Shown here: piece after piece, positions 58,189 to 61,704 of the stretch
How positions within the stretch are numbered: position 1 is the first letter of the stretch
Layout: the number at the start of each line of letters is the position of its first letter
Source of the DNA: an uncultured Acidovorax sp.
Lineage (GTDB): Bacteria > Pseudomonadota > Gammaproteobacteria > Burkholderiales > Burkholderiaceae_C
Direction of reading: 5' to 3'
DNA: 61,704 nucleotides
Assembly (NCBI GenBank): GCA_913774625.1
Contig: CAJYHL010000073.1
Location: 1 to 61,704, forward strand
Notes under the pieces: model-generated
Seen by the model: the letters and a program-made list of their open reading frames with translations, nothing else
Databases searched by the model: none
What the model was told of the DNA's origin: nothing
Program-made: the position numbers and the translations under genes

Positions 58189-58898
58189 CGCAGCACGCTG
58201 ATCAGCTGGGCGCGCGAACGCACGCCGAAACGCAGCAGCAGGGTGGAGACATAGTTCTTGACCGTGCCCTCGCTCAGGTGGATGGCCTCGGCGATCTCGC
58301 GGTTGGTCTTGCCCTCCAGCACCAGCTGCAGCACGCGGGCATGGCGCGAAGGCAGCGTGCGCAGCGCCGGATGGCCGCGCGTCGGCGCGGCGGCGGGCCT
58401 GGGGCCCTCACCGCCGCGGGACGGGGGCTGCAGGGCTCCGGTCGGCAGCGGTGCCCGCGCGGCATGCCAGCGGGAGGTCTGCTCCAGCAGGCCCGCGAGT
58501 TCATCCAGGCAGGCGGTCTTGCGCAGGAAGGCCACCGCACCCAGGGCCAGGACGCAGCGCTCCAGGCCCTCCGGCGTGAACGGCTCCGGGCAGATGCCCG
58601 AGATCACCGCGATGCGGGCCGCGGGGTGCCGGGCCATCCATTGCGAGATGCCGGCGATGCCCTGGGAGTCGGGCAGCGCCAGATCCAGCAGCACCAGATC
58701 GATGGCCCCTCCCTGAGACTCGTAGATGGCCAGGGCTTCGGCCAGGCTGCCGGCTTCGAGCAGTTCCACCGCCGCTCCTGCGGGCAGCGGCTGCGCCTGC
58801 AGCAGGGCGCGCACGCCCAGCCGGATCAGCTCGTGGTCGTCCACGACCAGGATGCACAGGTTCCTGGGGGGTGAAGGAAGAATGGCGGCGTCGTTCAT
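58185..58898 (-). CDS. NarL/FixJ-family response regulator
   Basis: A 237-residue regulator. The receiver domain (about 13-130) has DDHELIRLG, the phospho-acceptor Asp72 in LVLLDLALPDSQG, and the Lys in FLRKTACLDEL. A Pro/Gly-rich linker leads to a LuxR-type HTH (about 175-235: LPSRHARVLQLVLEGKTNREIAEAIHLSEGTVKNYVSTLL). It is the first gene of a two-gene operon with the hybrid kinase. ATG 58898 is chosen; the longer open frame upstream has no motif. Target genes unknown. Confidence 0.93.
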   Translation of the reverse strand: MNDAAILPSPPRNLCILVVDDHELIRLGVRALLQAQPLPAGAAVELLEAGSLAEALAIYESQGGAIDLVLLDLALPDSQGIAGISQWMARHPAARIAVISGICPEPFTPEGLERCVLALGAVAFLRKTACLDELAGLLEQTSRWHAARAPLPTGALQPPSRGGEGPRPAAAPTRGHPALRTLPSRHARVLQLVLEGKTNREIAEAIHLSEGTVKNYVSTLLLRFGVRSRAQLISVLR

Positions 58899-58987
58899 GG
58901 CGAAGGATGGAGCGGCAGGAGCAGCGGCCGCCTCCGGCACATCGGCAGACGGGCGGACTGGCTGCTGGCCTACGCCCGTGCGCCCGG

Positions 58988-59962
58988 CTATTGGAGAACC
59001 AGCTCCACGCGCCGGTTCCGGGCACGCCCCGCGTCGTTGGCGTTGCTCGCCACCGGCGCGAGCGAGGCCACGCCCTTGGCCACCATGCGCTGCGCGTCGA
59101 TCTTCATGCCCGCCAGCGCCTTGGCCACCGCCTCGGCGCGCCGCTGCGAGAGGTCGAGGTTGGCGGCCAGGTTGCCGACGTTGTCGGTATGGCCGACGAT
59201 ATAGACGCGCATCGACGGATTCGCCGCCAGCAGCTTGGCCATCTCGTCCAGGGACGGGCGCGACTCGGGCTTGATGTCGGCCTTGGCCGTGTCGAAGTGG
59301 ATGCCGTAGATCGCCACGCTGCCGGTGGCGTCGATGCTCTTCTTCAGGTCGGCGGCGGTCAGCACGCTCACCTGCCCCGTGGCCATGGGCTTGGCGTCCA
59401 CCACCTGCTCGAAGACCAGCGTCCGGTTGTTGGCGCCATCCTCGGCCACCCACAGCAGCACGTGGACATCGCCCTGAGGGTTGCTGCGGCGCGCCACCAG
59501 ATAGCGGTTCTTCGGATCGAAGCTGGCATTGAACCCCGGAGGCATCACCTTTTCGCTATTGGCGAGATACCCCGACATGTCTCGCCCGCACCGATCGCCG
59601 TCGCACTGAAAGACGGTCTGGAATCCGGCACCGGACAGCGCCTGTTCGTAATTGCGCATCACCTCCAGCGCCGACTTGTTGCCGGGCACCGAATAGTCGA
59701 TGCGGGTGATCCTGCCCTCGGCCGTGGCCAGATCGGTCGCTGCCACCTTGTCCCTGTCTGCGATGGACTTGACCGGCATGACGGCCTCGTCGAAGTCGCG
59801 GGTCTGGTAGTGCGTGATGACCGCGCCCTTGAAGCGGGTGAGCAGCGGGTGGTCCTTGGAACCGGGTACGTCGGCCGCCGCTGCGGCAGCGCCGGTACAG
59901 ACGATCAAGGCGGAAAAAGCGACGCGAGCCGCGACAGCGCGAGCGCGTGGGAACCAGTGCAT
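58988..59962 (-). CDS. OmpA-family protein with N-terminal DUF4892 domain
   Basis: A 324-residue envelope protein. A signal peptide (to about residue 31, ending AAAAAADVPG) precedes a DUF4892 domain (about 35-215, with DHPLLTRFKGAVITHYQTRDFDE and LVARRSNPQGDVHVLLWVAE). An OmpA C-terminal peptidoglycan-binding domain follows (about 218-324). That domain includes IHFDTAKADIKPESRPSLDEMA, VYIVGHTDNVGNLAANLDLS, the SQRRAEAVAKAL arginines and NRRVELVLQ. It has no beta-barrel, so it is likely periplasmic and bound to the cell wall. ATG 59962 places the start at the signal peptide. It lies upstream of the two-component genes on the same strand. Confidence 0.9.
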   Translation of the reverse strand: MHWFPRARAVAARVAFSALIVCTGAAAAAADVPGSKDHPLLTRFKGAVITHYQTRDFDEAVMPVKSIADRDKVAATDLATAEGRITRIDYSVPGNKSALEVMRNYEQALSGAGFQTVFQCDGDRCGRDMSGYLANSEKVMPPGFNASFDPKNRYLVARRSNPQGDVHVLLWVAEDGANNRTLVFEQVVDAKPMATGQVSVLTAADLKKSIDATGSVAIYGIHFDTAKADIKPESRPSLDEMAKLLAANPSMRVYIVGHTDNVGNLAANLDLSQRRAEAVAKALAGMKIDAQRMVAKGVASLAPVASNANDAGRARNRRVELVLQ

Positions 59963-60077
59963 GGATGGACGAGCCTTTTTGTCGATGAGCGAGCCATGGA
60001 AAAAAAGAGGCCGCTGCGGTCGGCCGGGGGCCGGGGAGATGCAGGCTGCCCTGCGCGGACAACCTGAAGCCAAAAAA

Positions 60078-60119
60078 ATTCTAGTGGGCGATATCTCGAA
60101 TGAGAGTGACTTTCGTCAC
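60078..60119 (-). promoter_or_regulatory. candidate promoter and operator of the DUF4892-OmpA gene
   Basis: On the minus strand TAGAAT (60078-60083) is a good -10 box about 115 bases before the start codon. No -35 consensus stands at the right distance, but a palindrome GTGAC-GAAA-GTCAC (60106-60119) lies just upstream, as expected for an activator-dependent promoter. The combination is suggestive only. Confidence 0.35.
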
Positions 60120-60479
60120 CAATCCAGTTCTGGTCAAGAGCCGTGAGAAAAGCATGCAGCCTGGCTTCTGGCGCACCGTGGCGCCGGCCTGGAGTGCCCA
60201 GCCCGGCATCAGCGCAGAGGCGCATGCCTCGCGCACGCCCACGTAACTAACAGTACGAGACCACGCCGCCCCTGGCGCTAGTCCCACACCCTGGAAGGCA
60301 GGCGCGGCCTACATTGCTTTCAGCCCCGGCTCCGGCACCCACCGGGCCGTCGGCTAGCGACCTACCTCTCCCGCACGACCTGGGCGATCGATCCCCTGAG
60401 GCGCCCCCTCCTCCTCCTGCTCTTCTTCTTTCTCCACGCCGCAGCGGCACCCGCGCAGGCCCACCAAGGACTCCATTCC
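60120..60479. other. 360-bp intergenic region before the esterase gene
   Basis: No credible gene is seen. The stretch lies between divergent genes and should carry the esterase promoter. The part 60361-60480 is pyrimidine-rich (CTCCTCCTCCTGCTCTTCTTC type) and directly precedes AAGGA and the ATG. I find no confident -35/-10 pair. Confidence 0.4.
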
Positions 60480-61526
60480 ATGAACGACCACAACCCCCAA
60501 GACCACGGCAAGCCCAACCCCATCCTGGACGCCGTGTCCAACGCGATTGCGGCGCTGCGCGCGGACGACGACCAGCAGGCGCTGTACAAGGCCCATGAGG
60601 CGCTGCAGCCCAAGGCCATCGAGAAGCTGGAAGTGGCCGAGGCCCGCCGGCAGCCCACCGTGGCGGACGCCGTGAACCACCTGCTGCGCGAGCAGGGCCG
60701 TCCCACCGACCCGGCACAGCTGGTGCCCGGCGTGACCACCCGCGAGATCACGGTGGACGGCGCCGCAGGCCCCCTGCCCGCCACCGCCTATGTGCCCCAC
60801 GGCGGCGCCGCAGGCCCGCTGCCGGTGGTGCTCTACTTCCACGGCGGCGGCTGGGTCATCGCCGACCGCAAGGTGTATGACGGCGGCGCCCGGGGCCTGG
60901 CCCGGCAGGCGCATGCCATCGTGGTGTCGGTGGACTACCGCCAGGCTCCGGAGCATCGCTTTCCCGCGGCCTGGGACGACGCCCTGGCCGCCTACCGCTG
61001 GCTGACCACGCATGCCGACACCCTGGGCGGCGACCCGCACCGCCTGGCGCTGGCCGGCGAAAGCGCGGGTGGCAACCTGGCCGTGGCCACGGCGGTCGCC
61101 GCACGCGACGCCGGCCTGCCCGCGCCGCGCCATGTGCTGAGCGTCTATCCCGTCGCCCAGACCAGCCTGAACACCGAGTCCTACCTGGAGAACGCCATCG
61201 CCAAGCCGCTGAACCGCGCCATGGTGAAGTGGTTCGTGGACCATCTGGTGCGCTCCGAAGACGACCTGGCCGACCCGCGCCTGAGCCTGATCGACGCCGA
61301 CCTCGCAGGCCTGCCGCCGGTGACCCTCATCAATGCCCGCATCGACCCGCTGCGCAGCGATGGAGCCAAGCTGGAGGATGCTCTGCAAAAGGCGGGGGTG
61401 CCGGTGGAGCGCCGGGATTACGAAGGCGTGGCGCACGAGTTCTTCGGTGCGGCGGCGGTGCTGGAGAAGGCGCGCGAGGCGCAGGCTTATGCGGGGGAGA
61501 GGCTGCGTGCTGCGTTGCGGGCTTGA
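60480..61526 (+). CDS. alpha/beta hydrolase of the hormone-sensitive lipase (Aes) family
   Basis: A 348-residue esterase. The oxyanion motif FHGGGW follows VVLYF, the nucleophile elbow is GESAGG, and the acid and base are in ARIDPLRSDG and GVAHEFFG. VVSVDYRQAPEHRFPAAWDDALAAYRWL is the classic family segment. It has an extra N-terminal region of about 75 residues (helical, charged), a cap that may set substrate choice. No signal peptide, so cytoplasmic. AAGGA lies before the ATG. It is followed by a dispersed hairpin repeat. Confidence 0.92.
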   Translation: MNDHNPQDHGKPNPILDAVSNAIAALRADDDQQALYKAHEALQPKAIEKLEVAEARRQPTVADAVNHLLREQGRPTDPAQLVPGVTTREITVDGAAGPLPATAYVPHGGAAGPLPVVLYFHGGGWVIADRKVYDGGARGLARQAHAIVVSVDYRQAPEHRFPAAWDDALAAYRWLTTHADTLGGDPHRLALAGESAGGNLAVATAVAARDAGLPAPRHVLSVYPVAQTSLNTESYLENAIAKPLNRAMVKWFVDHLVRSEDDLADPRLSLIDADLAGLPPVTLINARIDPLRSDGAKLEDALQKAGVPVERRDYEGVAHEFFGAAAVLEKAREAQAYAGERLRAALRA

Positions 61527-61606
61527 GGGGCTGCTGCATTGCGTTAATCGTTTCTGCAACTGCTGAAGCGGTGCTTCCCGGGGCCGGGTCTCGCCCCGGC
61601 GGGCGA

Positions 61607-61640
61607 GGTACTTTTCTTTGCTTCGCCAAAGAAAAGTACC
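61607..61640. repeat. perfect 14-bp inverted repeat, dispersed-repeat type
   Basis: GGTACTTTTCTTTG-CTTCGC-CAAAGAAAAGTACC is a perfect hairpin with 14-bp arms and a six-base loop. It is followed by CAAAAGAAAGGCGACCCTGC. I recall this sequence form as common between genes in Burkholderiales and Xanthomonadales. It can act as a bidirectional terminator after the esterase gene. The window ends 64 bases later, within what may be the rest of the element. Confidence 0.75.
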
Positions 61641-61704
61641 CAAAAGAAAGGCGACCCTGCCGTGCGTGTCCCTTCGCTGCGCTACGGGCAACCTGCGATG
61701 CTCG

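Overview
The window is chromosomal DNA from a high-GC betaproteobacterium. It is most likely a member of the Comamonadaceae in the Acidovorax/Paracidovorax range. This rests on gene content and protein style: four orphan Bug-type solute receptors, a Burkholderiales-style caa3/aa3 oxidase cluster with DUF2970 and DUF2909 proteins, a DUF1841 protein and a pca cluster under an IclR regulator. The genus is inferred; no search was run. No phage, transposase, plasmid, CRISPR or rRNA signal is visible. There is one tRNA gene, tRNA-Arg(CCT).

Layout. 1-5.8 kb: a repeat-like start, a chemoreceptor (MCP), the heat-shock sigma factor rpoH with a CIRCE-like operator, a Bug receptor, a small Rossmann protein and an FNR-type regulator that keeps four Fe-S cysteines. 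5.8-15.3 kb (mostly minus): a cytochrome c oxidase operon reading ctaC-ctaD-small protein-ctaG-DUF2970-ctaE, then surf1, a Sco-like protein, ctaA, ctaB and sco, with a DUF2909 gene on the opposite strand. 15.7-18 kb: a bioC-like methyltransferase, comF and trmL. 18-21 kb: a beta-class glutathione transferase followed by two Bug receptors. 21-25 kb: a MaoC hydratase, an orphan ParA, a LysE exporter and a Kef-type antiporter. 25-28 kb: a Fur-box-preceded TonB siderophore receptor and a cytochrome b561.

28-37.6 kb: a long minus-strand catabolic cluster. It encodes beta-ketoadipate enzymes (pcaI, pcaJ, pcaF, pcaD), a cyclase/formamidase-family protein, a YciI-like protein, an SDR, an AtoE-type transporter, a muconolactone-isomerase-like protein and a Bug receptor. 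It is divergent from its IclR-type regulator, with two operator-like sites between. The ring-cleavage steps are absent, which makes this the best candidate for an undescribed pathway. 37.8-43 kb: a second MCP with a CheR-tethering tail, a DUF1841 protein, a dCACHE-HAMP-GGDEF-EAL protein and a diheme cytochrome c4. 43.8-46.6 kb: a MoxR ATPase and a VWA protein with an acetyltransferase gene between them. 46.6-53 kb: tamA (apparently a lipoprotein) and tamB, then the tRNA. 53-56 kb: a patatin hydrolase, acetoacetate decarboxylase and 3-hydroxybutyrate dehydrogenase, pointing to polyhydroxybutyrate and ketone-body metabolism. 56-61.7 kb: a response regulator coupled to a hybrid histidine kinase, a DUF4892-OmpA protein, an Aes-type esterase and a terminal dispersed hairpin repeat.

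Starts were chosen from ribosome-binding sites, family lengths and operon overlaps. Because GC is high, very long open frames lie antisense to most real genes; these are treated as shadows.
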